Shown: positions 16,392 to 25,193, counted from the stretch's first letter. The stretch: DNA of 64,000 bases from Oscillospiraceae bacterium (GCA_020025275.1 JAHHSI010000005.1:1-64000); one strand, 5' to 3'. Numbers and translations: made by a program. Notes: a model not told the origin generated them from the letters alone.

Positions 16392-19025
16392 TTAGGCCTG
16401 CATCGCTGCTGCGGACTCGTCCAGCTTGGCAATCAGTGCCCGGCACTTCTCGGCCTTTTCCCGCTCGGCATTGACCACGTTCTCCGGTGCACGGGAGACG
16501 AAGCTCTCGTTGCTCAGCTTCTTCTCGATCCGCTCCAGATTTTCTACGGCCTTGGCACGCTCCTTGGCGATTCGCTCCAGCTCCTTCTCAAAGTCTACCA
16601 GCTCGGCCATAGGCATAAAGACATTGGCGTTGTGGGTGACCACGGTGACCATACCACTGAGATCGGCCGGTGCTGTTTCCGTAACGACAACCTCGCTGCC
16701 GTAAGCCATACGGGTGATGAAGTGTTTGCCCAGCTCATAGTTCTCCGTATTGGAGGTGACGATGATCATTCGTGCCTTTTTGGACGGGGGAACATTCATC
16801 TCGGCACGGCGTGCACGGACGGCGGAGATGGCTTCCTTCACCGCCTCCATAGCCTCTTCATCAGCCTTGAAGTTCAACTCTTCCCGGTACTCCGGCCACT
16901 TGGCACGGATCAGATACTCACCCTCGTGGGGCAGCGCCTGCCAGATCTCCTCGGTAATGAAGGGCATGAAGGGGTGCATCAGCTCCAAAATCCGCAGCAG
17001 CACGTAGCACAGCACGTTTTGTGCTGCCAGATTGGCCGCTTCATCCTCGCTGTTCAGGCGAGTCTTGGTCAGCTCAATATACCAGTCACAATAGGTGTCC
17101 CAAATGAAGTCATAGATTTTGGCCGATGCCACGCCCAGTTCATAGGCCTCCAGATTGTCGGTGACCTCACGGATGAGATGATTCAGCTTGGAGAGGACCC
17201 ATTTGTCCTCCAGTTCCAGATTCTCCGGAAGCACTACCTTGTCGATGGTCAGGTTCATCATCACAAAGCGGGAGGCATTCCAGATCTTATTGGCAAAGTT
17301 GCGCATAGCCTCGCACTTTTCAACGAAGAAGCGCATATCATTTCCGGGGCTGTTGCCGGTGATGAGGTTGAAGCGCAGCGCATCGGCGCCATACTGATCG
17401 GCCATCTCCAGAGGATCGATCCCGTTGCCCAGCGACTTGGACATCTTGCGGCCCTTATCATCCCGCACCAGACCGTGAATGAAGACCGTTTTGAAGGGCT
17501 CCTTCTTCATCTGCTCCATACCGGAGAAGATCATGCGGGCCACCCAGAAGAAGATGATGTCGTAGCCGGTCACCAGCACCGAGGTGGGGTACCAATACGT
17601 CAGCTCTTCGGCAGTTTCATTGGGCCAGCCCAGCGTGGAGAACGGCCACAGCGCAGAAGAGAACCAGGTATCCAGAACGTCCTCTTCCCGTGTCAGTTTG
17701 GTGCATCCGCACTTTTCACAGCACGTGGGGTCCTCACGGCTCACGTTGATATGGCCGCACTCATCGCAGTACCACGCCGGGATCTGATGGCCCCACCACA
17801 GCTGGCGGGAGATGCACCAGTCATGCACGTTCTCCATCCAATTGGTATAGGTCTTGGTGAAGCGCTCGGGAACGAACTTGACGCTGCCATCCTTCACCAC
17901 CCGGATCGCCTCCTCTGCCAGAGGCTGCATCTTCACGAACCACTGGGCGGAAATCAGCGGCTCAACATCGTTATGGCAGCGATAGCAGGTGCCGACATTG
18001 TGGGAATAGGGCTCGGTCTTGACCAGATACCCCTCTGCCTCCAGATCGGCAACAATCGCCTTACGGCAGGCATAGCGATCCATGCCCTGATACTTGCCGC
18101 CGTTGTCGTTGATGGTGCCATCGTCGGCAATGACACGGATGACCTCCAGATGGTGGCGCAGGCCTACCTCAAAGTCGTTGGGGTCGTGGGCCGGGGTCAT
18201 CTTCACCGCACCGGTACCGAAGCCGATCTCGCAGTAGCTGTCGCCGACAATGGGGATCTCCCGGTTCATGATGGGCAGGATGCAGGTCTTGCCGATCAGA
18301 TGCTTGAACTTTTCGTCCTCGGGGTTTACGGCCACACCGGTATCGCCCATCATGGTCTCAGGACGGGTGGTGGCCACGACAATGTCGCCGCTGCCGTCGG
18401 CCAGAGGATAGCGGATATACCAGAGGTTGCCGGGCTTGTCCGTATACTCCACCTCAGCGTCGGAAAGGGCGGTCAGGCAGTGGGGGCACCAGTTGATGAT
18501 GCGGCTGCCCTTGTAGATCAGACCCTTGTCGTAGAGCTCGCAGAACGTCTCACGGACAGCCTTGGAGCATCCGTCATCCATGGTGAAGCGGGCACGGTCC
18601 CAATCGCAGGAAGCGCCCATTTTCTGCTGTTGTTCCACGATGCGGTTACCGTACTTCTCTTTCCAATCCCAGACGCGCTCCAAAAACTTCTCACGGCCCA
18701 GATCGTGGCGGGTAAGACCCTCCTCCTCACGGAGCGTCTCCTCCACCTTGATCTGTGTTGCAATTCCCGCATGGTCAGTGCCGGGCAGCCACAGTGCCTC
18801 GTAGCCCTGCATCCGCTTGAAGCGGATCAGGATATCCTGCAGCGTGGCGTCCAGTGCATGGCCCATATGCAGCTGACCGGTCACGTTGGGAGGCGGCATA
18901 ACAATGGAAAAGGGCTTCTTGTCCGGATTCGGCTCCGCCTTGAAGCAGCCGCCCTTCATCCACATATCGTAGATCCGGGGCTCAACATCCCGCGGATCAT
19001 ACACTTTGGGCAATTCTTTACGCAT
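16392..19025 (-). CDS. valS: Valyl-tRNA synthetase
   Basis: Class Ia synthetase charging tRNA-Val, with an editing domain. Present are the HIGH-type motif HMGH (residues 53-56) and KMSKS near 528. A zinc-like cluster lies near residue 410 (CDECGHINV and CCEKCGC), and a C-terminal coiled coil (ELERIAKERAKAVENLERIE) binds tRNA. The start is ATG 19025 with AAGGAGAA upstream; the frame is open farther but that stretch is T-box leader. The 877-residue length is normal. Expression is probably controlled by the T-box riboswitch directly upstream. A 7-bp inverted repeat overlaps the stop codon (16376-16397). Confidence 0.97.
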   Translation of the reverse strand: MRKELPKVYDPRDVEPRIYDMWMKGGCFKAEPNPDKKPFSIVMPPPNVTGQLHMGHALDATLQDILIRFKRMQGYEALWLPGTDHAGIATQIKVEETLREEEGLTRHDLGREKFLERVWDWKEKYGNRIVEQQQKMGASCDWDRARFTMDDGCSKAVRETFCELYDKGLIYKGSRIINWCPHCLTALSDAEVEYTDKPGNLWYIRYPLADGSGDIVVATTRPETMMGDTGVAVNPEDEKFKHLIGKTCILPIMNREIPIVGDSYCEIGFGTGAVKMTPAHDPNDFEVGLRHHLEVIRVIADDGTINDNGGKYQGMDRYACRKAIVADLEAEGYLVKTEPYSHNVGTCYRCHNDVEPLISAQWFVKMQPLAEEAIRVVKDGSVKFVPERFTKTYTNWMENVHDWCISRQLWWGHQIPAWYCDECGHINVSREDPTCCEKCGCTKLTREEDVLDTWFSSALWPFSTLGWPNETAEELTYWYPTSVLVTGYDIIFFWVARMIFSGMEQMKKEPFKTVFIHGLVRDDKGRKMSKSLGNGIDPLEMADQYGADALRFNLITGNSPGNDMRFFVEKCEAMRNFANKIWNASRFVMMNLTIDKVVLPENLELEDKWVLSKLNHLIREVTDNLEAYELGVASAKIYDFIWDTYCDWYIELTKTRLNSEDEAANLAAQNVLCYVLLRILELMHPFMPFITEEIWQALPHEGEYLIRAKWPEYREELNFKADEEAMEAVKEAISAVRARRAEMNVPPSKKARMIIVTSNTENYELGKHFITRMAYGSEVVVTETAPADLSGMVTVVTHNANVFMPMAELVDFEKELERIAKERAKAVENLERIEKKLSNESFVSRAPENVVNAEREKAEKCRALIAKLDESAAAMQA

Positions 19026-19317
19026 ATTGATTCTCCTTTTCGAGTCTTTGACAAAATAAAAAAGCCCGCTCCGCTTTGCAAAAGCAAAACAGGGCGAACT
19101 TGCGTCCGTGGTACCACCTGTATTCGGGAAAACCCGCACTTGTCGGTACAATAAAATACCGTGTCCGGCTAACGGAGGACAGCCGTCACCGCCTACTGCC
19201 AGTTCAGCGGGAAGCTCCGGGACGACTTCAACGGCGCTTCACGGGAGCTTACACCATCCGCTCCCTCTCTTGGCATCTGCAAACCATTTACTGCTTCCCA
19301 TCATCGCATTTTCTATT
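19026..19317 (-). promoter_or_regulatory. T-box riboswitch leader of valS (valine specifier GUC)
   Basis: Minus-strand leader of about 290 bases. The T-box core AGGTGGTACCACGG is at 19106-19119. The stem I segment carries an AGTA element, a GGTGTAAGC terminal-loop element and TGAA followed by GTC at 19224-19226, which reads as a valine specifier. A terminator with a T-run (TTTTTTATTTT, about 19053-19065) ends just before the valS ribosome site. Uncharged tRNA-Val should favour read-through. The specifier call rests on position after TGAA. Confidence 0.88.
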
Positions 19318-19323
19318 GCTCCC

Positions 19324-19352
19324 AGTATAATATACCCGCATTTTCTTGTCAA
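19324..19352 (-). promoter_or_regulatory. Sigma-A promoter of the valS leader
   Basis: Minus strand: TTGACA (19347-19352), 17-base spacer, TATACT (19324-19329). Transcription would start near 19317, just before stem I of the T-box. Confidence 0.8.
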
Positions 19353-19450
19353 GATGTCATTTTACGCTTTTCCACCAAGCCGGCGGCGCTACCGCGTGTT
19401 TTCGGTGCTTCTCCCTACCTGATTTTGACGGGGTTGCGTATAAGCAGCAC

Positions 19451-19475
19451 AAGAAAAGAACGCCCGCACGGGCGC
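19451..19475 (-). terminator. Terminator after ligA
   Basis: Stem CGCCCG/CGGGCG (19461-19466 with 19469-19474) is followed on the minus strand by TTCTTTTCTT. It lies 55 bases past the ligA stop. Confidence 0.65.
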
Positions 19476-19528
19476 TCCTTTCTATATGCAATTGCTCTTT
19501 GGACGGTTTACGTGGTTTCGCACCGGCC

Positions 19529-21499
19529 TTACAGCAGCGCCAAAAACTCTTCCTCCGTCAACACAGGGATACCTAACTCCTGCGCCTTGCGCAGTTTTGA
19601 ACCGGCGCCAGGTCCGGCCACCACATAGGTTGTCTTTTTCGACACGGAGGACGCCGCCTTGCCGCCGCGTTCTTCAACCATGTCCCCCGCCTCTTCTCTC
19701 GTAAACTTTTCCAGAGATCCAGTGAGCACAAATGTCATTCCGGCAAAACGGTTGTCAACCTTTTCCTCTTTACACTCCATATTGACACCGGCCGCCTGCA
19801 GACGGGTCATCAGATCCTGCGACTGAGGGCTCTCCATCCAGCGGCGGATATAGGCGGCAGTGATGGCACCGATGTCATCAATGGCCGTGAGTTCTTCTTC
19901 CGTTGCATCGCGCAGGGCTGCAAAGCTGCCAAAATGGCTGGCCAAAACCTTGGCCGCCTTCTCCCCCACCTGACGAATCCCCAGGGCGAAGAGGAGGCGC
20001 CAGAGATCGTTCTCTTTGGACTTGGCAATGGCCTTCACGGCATTGTCCGCCGATTTCTGTCCCATGCGCTCTAACTTGGCAATTTCCTCGGCCTGCAGGC
20101 GATAAAGATCAGCCGCCGTCCGGACAAGGCCGCTTTCAATCAGCTGGTTCATCACCGCGGGGCCGAGGCCGTCGATATCCATGGCATTGCGGCTGGCAAA
20201 GTGGGTCAGATTCCGCAGCAGCTGGGCCGGGCACTCGGCTCCGGTGCAGCGAATGGCCGCACCGTCCGGATCACGGGACACAGGAGCGCCGCACACGGGA
20301 CAGCTCTCCGGCAGGAAGTAGGGCTGTGCATTGTCTGGACGCTTTTCCTTGACCACCTCAACGATTTCGGGGATGATCTCCCCCGCCTTTTGGACAATGA
20401 CCGTATCGCCAATGCGGATATCCTTCTCCGTGATATAGTCCTGATTGTGCAGCGTTGCATTGGTGACGGTGGTGCCGGCCAAGCGCACAGGGTTCAGGAC
20501 TGCCTTCGGGGTCAGGACGCCGGTACGGCCTACCTGTACGACGATGTCCATCACCTGAGACGGCTTTTTCTCCGGCGGGTATTTGTAGGCGATGGCCCAT
20601 TTGGGACACTTGGCCGTGCTGCCCAACACCTTGCGGTCACGGAGATCGTTCATCTTGATGACGGCACCGTCCATGTCAAAGGGGAAGTCCATACGCACGT
20701 CGTTGAGCCGTTCGATCTCCTCCAGCATACGCTGGGGATCGGAGAGGCGGCGGTTGGGAATGACCTTAAAATGCTGAGAGGCCAGATATTCCATGGTTTC
20801 CGTATGTGTGGCGAACTCCCGCCCCTCGGCCAGCTGCAGATTGAAGATGGCGATATCCAGCCGGCGGCTGGCGGCCACCTTGGGGTCCAGCTGGCGGAGC
20901 GATCCCGCCGCCGCATTCCGGGGATTGGCCATCAACGGCTGACCATTGATCTCCCGCTGGGCATTCAGTTCTTCAAAAACACTGCGGGCCATATAGACCT
21001 CGCCGCGGACGATGAGCCGCGGCAGTTTTTCCGGCAGCGTCATGGGGATGGAGCGAATGGTGCGCAGATTTTCGGTCACGTCCTCCCCCACATGGCCGTC
21101 GCCCCGGGTCGCCCCCTGATAAAAGACGCCATCACGATACTCCAACGCCACCGACAGGCCATCCACTTTCGGCTCTACACTGTATTCTGCATGCGGAACG
21201 ACCTCGGCCACACGCTCCAAAAATTCCCGCACCTCGTCTGCGTTGAACACATCCTGCAGGCTCTCCAGCGGTACGGGATGGGACACCTGCTGAAATTCAC
21301 TGAGCGTCTGGCCGCCCACACGCTGAGTGGGGGAATCAGGGGTGATCTCCTCCGGGTGCTCTTTTTCCAAGTCCTCCAGCTGCCGCAGCAGGTGGTCATA
21401 TTCATAGTCGGAGATCTGGGGATCGTCCAGGACATAGTAACGATACCCGTGGGCATTCAGGGTATCCCGCAGTTCTTTCATTCTTTCACGATAATCCAT
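19529..21499 (-). CDS. ligA: NAD-dependent DNA ligase
   Basis: Seals nicks in replication and repair using NAD+. In order over 656 residues: the NTase domain with the adenylated lysine in KVDGLSVALEYRDG (near residue 112), the OB fold, and a four-cysteine zinc finger (CPVCGAPVSRD, then CTGAECPAQ, near residues 400-425). Helix-hairpin-helix repeats and a C-terminal BRCT domain (GMTFVLTGSLEKFTREEA near 585) complete it. It is the last gene of a murD-yunB-ligA unit, 15 bases after yunB. Confidence 0.97.
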   Translation of the reverse strand: MDYRERMKELRDTLNAHGYRYYVLDDPQISDYEYDHLLRQLEDLEKEHPEEITPDSPTQRVGGQTLSEFQQVSHPVPLESLQDVFNADEVREFLERVAEVVPHAEYSVEPKVDGLSVALEYRDGVFYQGATRGDGHVGEDVTENLRTIRSIPMTLPEKLPRLIVRGEVYMARSVFEELNAQREINGQPLMANPRNAAAGSLRQLDPKVAASRRLDIAIFNLQLAEGREFATHTETMEYLASQHFKVIPNRRLSDPQRMLEEIERLNDVRMDFPFDMDGAVIKMNDLRDRKVLGSTAKCPKWAIAYKYPPEKKPSQVMDIVVQVGRTGVLTPKAVLNPVRLAGTTVTNATLHNQDYITEKDIRIGDTVIVQKAGEIIPEIVEVVKEKRPDNAQPYFLPESCPVCGAPVSRDPDGAAIRCTGAECPAQLLRNLTHFASRNAMDIDGLGPAVMNQLIESGLVRTAADLYRLQAEEIAKLERMGQKSADNAVKAIAKSKENDLWRLLFALGIRQVGEKAAKVLASHFGSFAALRDATEEELTAIDDIGAITAAYIRRWMESPQSQDLMTRLQAAGVNMECKEEKVDNRFAGMTFVLTGSLEKFTREEAGDMVEERGGKAASSVSKKTTYVVAGPGAGSKLRKAQELGIPVLTEEEFLALL

Positions 21500-21514
21500 G
21501 ATTTCACCTTATCT

Positions 21515-22204
21515 TTAGTTTAGTATATAGTCTTGGGCATACTCTGCCCGCTCGTCCGGGGTGGTATCAAAACTGGTAAATGTCTCCGGTACGCTGCCGA
21601 CGATCACCGTCTCCCCCACAGAGATCTCATTGCTGACTCGGGTGGAGGTATGGAACATGGGGAGCAGAATACTGACATCCACATCCACAGCCAGTAGGAT
21701 CTGGTGCCGTGTCTGGTTGATGCCTGCGGCGGAAAATGAATTGCGAAAGCGGGCACTTGCCGAGCCTACCGACTGCATTTTGACGCAGATGCACGGTCCC
21801 CGACCGGCCAGCAGCGGCGACCCGGTAAGCGTTCCGATGGGGATGGACAGATCCTCGTCGGAGACCTGACCGAGCCGCAGAAGAATACTGTCTGTTATCT
21901 GGGACTGCAGCCGGTTAAAGGCCGCCATGTCACTTTTCAGCGCCGTGATGTGTCCATCCTTATCCTTTTCAAAGGTAATCAGCGTATTATATTCCAGTTT
22001 TCCCTCGGCAATGGCCTCATTGACCGCCGCAACCACGATCCGGCTCACCGTGTTGGAGACCCGCGCCGTGGCCAGACTGGTCAAGATCGGCTTCATTCGT
22101 CCCAGCGCCACCGTGATGGCAACGATGATTCCCAACACGGCGGCGCATAGCCAGATGGCGCCTCGTTTCCGGGCACGGATGCGCACATACCGCAATCGTT
22201 TCAT
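21515..22204 (-). CDS. yunB: Sporulation protein YunB
   Basis: 229-residue membrane-anchored protein of the YunB family, a sigma-E-dependent sporulation protein in Bacillus whose biochemical role is unknown. A basic N-terminus (MKRLRYVRIRARKRG) is followed by a single helix (AIWLCAAVLGIIVAITVAL, residues ~16-34). The conserved soluble part includes NTLITFEKDKDGHITAL, PIGTLTGSPLLAGRGP and an SVPETFTSF tail. The start is ATG 22204 after GAGGGGG; the open frame farther upstream is antisense-like noise inside murD. A near-perfect sigma-E -10 lies just upstream. Confidence 0.9.
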   Translation of the reverse strand: MKRLRYVRIRARKRGAIWLCAAVLGIIVAITVALGRMKPILTSLATARVSNTVSRIVVAAVNEAIAEGKLEYNTLITFEKDKDGHITALKSDMAAFNRLQSQITDSILLRLGQVSDEDLSIPIGTLTGSPLLAGRGPCICVKMQSVGSASARFRNSFSAAGINQTRHQILLAVDVDVSILLPMFHTSTRVSNEISVGETVIVGSVPETFTSFDTTPDERAEYAQDYILN

Positions 22205-22224
22205 CCCACACACCCCCTCGTAGC

Positions 22225-22232
22225 AGTGTATG
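22225..22232 (-). promoter_or_regulatory. Sigma-E-like -10 element before yunB
   Basis: Minus strand CATACACT matches the sigma-E -10 consensus CATACAMT exactly, 20 bases before the yunB ATG. The expected -35 region 14-15 bases upstream is only a weak match, so this is supported mainly by the -10 and by yunB being mother-cell expressed in Bacillus. Confidence 0.45.
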
Positions 22233-22250
22233 TGGGGAGTGTAAGATTGG

Positions 22251-23633
22251 TTACTGCCAGCTGTGGACGATTTTCTTGAACGTGTCGCCCCGCTCCATGA
22301 AATTCTTAAACTGATCAAATGCGGCGCAGGCCGGTGACAGCGTGACAATGTCGCCGTCCTCGGCGCAGTCCCGGGCCGTCTCCACCGCCTTTTGGAAGGA
22401 GGAGACCAACAGGATCTCCGGATGTCCCGGCATATATCCCGGCGCCGCTTCCACGGCGGCACGGATCTTCTCTGCCGTGGCACCGCAGAGAATCAGCAGT
22501 TTGACATGGGCAACGATTTCCGGACCAAGTACATCAAAAGGAATCTGCTTATCATAGCCGCCAGCCAGCAGGATCACTTTTTCATCAAAGGAGCGCAATC
22601 CGGCAATGGTACGGCTGGGACTGGAGGCGATGGAGTCATTATAGTAGCGCACGCCGTGCAGTTCACGGACCAGTTCGATCCGATGCTCCACGCCGCCAAA
22701 AGTCCGGGCAAAGGTCCGGATGGTCTCATCATCCACCAAGCCCTCCACCGCCGCAATGGCCGCCATGTAATTTTCGATGTTGTGCACGCCGGGCAGTTTG
22801 CTGTCAGCCGTGGTCATAACGGCCGTCTCGATGCCGCCGCAGCGGCGGACGATGGTCTCGTCCCGGAGGAAAACCCCGTCGTCCAGACATTCCTGCCGGC
22901 TGAAGAGGCGGACAGTTCCCTTGGCCCGGGTGCTCTGCTCACGGGTGATGGCATTATCCCAGTTAAAAATCGCTATATCCCCGGCCGACTGGTGCAGGAA
23001 AATATTTTCCTTGGCCCGCACATATTCCTCCATGCCATGGTGCATATCCAAATGGTTGGGAGAGAGATTGGTCATGACGGCAATGTGGGGGCTTTTCGAG
23101 ATAGTCATCAGTTGGAACGACGACAACTCCAGTACGACCCAATCTTCCGGACGGATGTGGGGCGTGGTGGCCAGCAGCGGGTTTCCGATATTGCCGCCCA
23201 CATGAACGGTATAGCCCGCCGCACGGAGCAGCCCTGCAATCATCGTTGTTGTGGTAGTCTTGCCGTCGCTGCCGGTCACCGCGATCATAGGACAGGGGCA
23301 CACATCGAAAAATACCTCCATTTCCGATGTCAGCACACTTCCCCGCTCCTGCGCTGCCTGCAATTCCGGTACATCGGGCCGCAGGCCGGGGGTACGGAAG
23401 ATCACGTCCTGATCCAGATCTGCAAGGTAGTTCTCGCCCAGCTGCAGCACGGCACCCTGCTGTTCCAGCGCATCGCCCAGCGCCCCCAATTCACTGCGGC
23501 TCCGTCGATCGCAGGCGGTTACGGAAATGCCATTTTCCAGCAGCATCTGCAGCATCGGTGTATTGCTGACGCCGATGCCGATGACGGCAACCCGCTTCTC
23601 TTGTAAGGACGACAGGTATTCCTGTAAGGTCAT
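22251..23633 (-). CDS. murD: UDP-N-acetylmuramoylalanine-D-glutamate ligase MurD
   Basis: Adds D-glutamate to UDP-MurNAc-L-Ala (ATP-dependent, cytoplasm). The N-terminal Rossmann segment reads VAVIGIGVSNTPMLQML. The Mur-ligase P-loop VTGSDGKTTTTTMIAGLL lies near residue 119, ELSSFQL near 170 and NLSPNHLDMHHGMEEY near 191. The C-terminal domain includes NDSIASSPSRTIAGL and LLAGGYDK. 460 residues is normal. Elsewhere murD lies in the dcw cluster; here it stands apart, leading yunB and ligA from its own promoter. Confidence 0.95.
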   Translation of the reverse strand: MTLQEYLSSLQEKRVAVIGIGVSNTPMLQMLLENGISVTACDRRSRSELGALGDALEQQGAVLQLGENYLADLDQDVIFRTPGLRPDVPELQAAQERGSVLTSEMEVFFDVCPCPMIAVTGSDGKTTTTTMIAGLLRAAGYTVHVGGNIGNPLLATTPHIRPEDWVVLELSSFQLMTISKSPHIAVMTNLSPNHLDMHHGMEEYVRAKENIFLHQSAGDIAIFNWDNAITREQSTRAKGTVRLFSRQECLDDGVFLRDETIVRRCGGIETAVMTTADSKLPGVHNIENYMAAIAAVEGLVDDETIRTFARTFGGVEHRIELVRELHGVRYYNDSIASSPSRTIAGLRSFDEKVILLAGGYDKQIPFDVLGPEIVAHVKLLILCGATAEKIRAAVEAAPGYMPGHPEILLVSSFQKAVETARDCAEDGDIVTLSPACAAFDQFKNFMERGDTFKKIVHSWQ

Positions 23634-23734
23634 TGGATGTTCCCTCCATCAAGTATTCAATCAAAAGTATCTTCTGTGCAGCACAGCCCTGCCGAGGGAC
23701 AGCGGCACTAAAGAAATCAAGGCATACTATGGGT

Positions 23735-23763
23735 ATTATACCCCATCTTATCTTGCAGTTCAA
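23735..23763 (-). promoter_or_regulatory. Sigma-A promoter of murD
   Basis: Minus strand: TTGAAC (23758-23763), 17-base spacer, TATAAT (23735-23740), about 100 bases before murD. The -10 sits in a small palindrome GGGTAT-A-ATACCC that could be a regulator site. Confidence 0.65.
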
Positions 23764-23786
23764 TGAAAAATAAGTGCATGATGGCG

Positions 23787-23815
23787 TTGACTTTCGTCCC
23801 AACATTTTGTAGAAT
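23787..23815 (+). promoter_or_regulatory. Sigma-A promoter of rnpB
   Basis: TTGACT (23787-23792), 17-base spacer, TAGAAT (23810-23815). The predicted start coincides with the first base of the RNase P RNA fold at 23823. It is back to back with the murD promoter. Confidence 0.8.
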
Positions 23816-23822
23816 AGATAAC

Positions 23823-24169
23823 GCGAGTAAGCCAGACAGTCGCGGGAACAAGGCGAAAGCCTGTTCATGAGGAAAGTCCGGGCTCCATAGGGCAAGGATA
23901 ACGGGTAACGCCCGCCGAAGGCGACTTCAGGAAAAGTGCAACAGAGATATACCGCCTGGAACTTCGGTTGCAGGTAAGGGTGGAAAGGTGAGGTAAGAGC
24001 TCACCCGACGGCTCGAGAGTGTCCGTCGCTGTAAACTCTATCCGGAGCAACACCGCTATGGGAGCAATAGGTCGGCCCGGCCGCTCCCGGGGTGGCTTGA
24101 TCGCATCGGCAACGGTGCGGCTAGATAGATGACTGTCAAATACAGAACCCGGCTTACAGACTTACTCGC
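23823..24169 (+). ncRNA. rnpB: RNase P RNA (class A)
   Basis: Catalytic RNA that trims tRNA 5' leaders. The ends pair: GCGAGTAAG at 23823 with CTTACTCGC at 24161-24169 (P1). Conserved blocks are visible: GAGGAAAGTCCGGGCTCC near 23868, an internal GGTAAGGGTGGAAAGGTG segment near 23973, and the 3' block ACAGAACCCGGCTTA near 24143. The arrangement and about 347-nt length fit the ancestral A type rather than the Bacillus B type. It has its own promoter and terminator. Confidence 0.95.
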
Positions 24170-24177
24170 CATCATAT

Positions 24178-24208
24178 GAGACCGTCGGCGTAAAACGCTG
24201 ACGGTCTC
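24178..24208 (+). terminator. Terminator of rnpB
   Basis: A 13-bp stem with one wobble (24178-24190 with 24196-24208) is followed by TTCCTATTT. It begins 9 bases past the RNase P RNA. Confidence 0.75.
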
Positions 24209-24259
24209 TTCCTATTTCCAGGCAGAAGAAGGACTTCTTTCATCAAACAAGCACTGTTT

Positions 24260-24276
24260 TTGTCTATAGTAGACAA
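24260..24276. repeat. 7-bp palindrome upstream of the ABC transporter
   Basis: TTGTCTA (24260-24266) and TAGACAA (24270-24276) are exact reverse complements spaced by three bases. It lies about 45 bases upstream of the -35 of the transporter promoter. It may be a second regulator site; sequence unrelated to the palindrome at 24341. Confidence 0.4.
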
Positions 24277-24320
24277 TCTACAGCTGTATATAAATAGCTT
24301 TATTTGTTAATTTTTATTTC

Positions 24321-24359
24321 TTTACATTAGTACGCTAAAGTGTTATCATGTTGATAACA
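24321..24359 (+). promoter_or_regulatory. Promoter and palindromic operator of the ABC transporter
   Basis: TTTACA (24321-24326), 17 bases, TATCAT (24344-24349). A 19-bp palindrome, TGTTATCA-TGT-TGATAACA (24341-24359), covers the -10 and the start of transcription, so a dimeric repressor bound there would block the operon. The regulator is not identified; no adjacent regulator gene is present. Confidence 0.65.
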
Positions 24360-24407
24360 TCAAACGAGGGATGAATAGACCCCCTCACTCAAACGGAGGT
24401 ATCTACC

Positions 24408-25193
24408 ATGAAAAAGACGTTGAAAGTTTTGTCCTTGGCCCTTGCATTGGTCATGACCATGTCCCTGCTGGCTGCCTGCGGCGGCAAAAAGGATGAACAT
24501 CAGGTCACCGTGGGAATGACCCTTTTTGAGCCGATGAATTACTACGACGAAAACGGCAATCTGGTTGGCTTCGAAACCGAGTTTGCCACCGCTGTTTTTG
24601 AAAAGTTGGGGATGACCCCGAAATTTCAGGAGATCAACTGGGACAGCAAGGTCATGGAGCTGAACTCCAAGAACATCGACTGCCTATGGAACGGCATGAC
24701 GGCCACGGAGGATCTGAAGCAGTCGCTGACGCTCTCCCTTCCCTATGTACAGAATTATCAGGTGATCGTGATCCGCAGTGAGAATGCGGCGGTCTACAAG
24801 TCAACGGCAGATCTGGCCGGTGCCAAGATCGACGCCGAGGCCGGTTCTGCCGGAGAGAAATCGGTTCTGGAAGATGTAAACCTGTCCAAGGCCATCTATA
24901 CCAGTGTTCCGATGCAGACCGAGGCGCTGAAGGAAGTCAAGACCGGCGCTGCGGACGCCTGTGTGCTGGACTACGTGCTGGCCAAGGCCATGGTCGGTCA
25001 GGGCGACTATGCGGATCTGGCCATCATTCCCGATCTGCGGCTGTCCATTGAGGAGTACACGGTTGGCTTCCGGAAGAACGATCCCATGGCGGAGAAGGTC
25101 AACGGAGCTATCGTTGAACTCTATCAGGACGGTACGCTGATGAAACTGGCGGAAAAGTATGGCTTGGCCGATCAGCTGATGGAGCAGAAATAA
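24408..25193 (+). CDS. Amino-acid ABC transporter substrate-binding lipoprotein
   Basis: 261-residue family 3 solute-binding protein. A lipoprotein signal peptide (MKKTLKVLSLALALVMTMS, then lipobox LAAC with cysteine near residue 24) anchors it outside the membrane. The mature part has the polar amino-acid binding pattern: GMTLFEPMNYYDENGNLVG, FETEFATAVFEKLG and LWNGMTATEDLKQSLTLS. Downstream are ADLAGAKIDAEAGSAGE and a C-terminal LAEKYGLADQL. With the permease and ATPase immediately downstream it forms a complete importer, probably for a polar amino acid or cystine-like compound. The ligand cannot be read from sequence. Confidence 0.9.
   Translation: MKKTLKVLSLALALVMTMSLLAACGGKKDEHQVTVGMTLFEPMNYYDENGNLVGFETEFATAVFEKLGMTPKFQEINWDSKVMELNSKNIDCLWNGMTATEDLKQSLTLSLPYVQNYQVIVIRSENAAVYKSTADLAGAKIDAEAGSAGEKSVLEDVNLSKAIYTSVPMQTEALKEVKTGAADACVLDYVLAKAMVGQGDYADLAIIPDLRLSIEEYTVGFRKNDPMAEKVNGAIVELYQDGTLMKLAEKYGLADQLMEQK

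Noticed and set aside
19026..19151. N-terminal extension of valS
   Set aside because: This stretch is the 3' part of the T-box leader and its terminator, not coding.
16632..19154. 840-codon plus-strand open frame
   Set aside because: Exactly antisense to valS, which has all synthetase motifs. The translation has no recognisable domains and low-complexity composition typical of the opposite strand of a GC-rich gene.
20201..21523. 440-codon plus-strand open frame
   Set aside because: Antisense to ligA; no domain features and no ribosome site.
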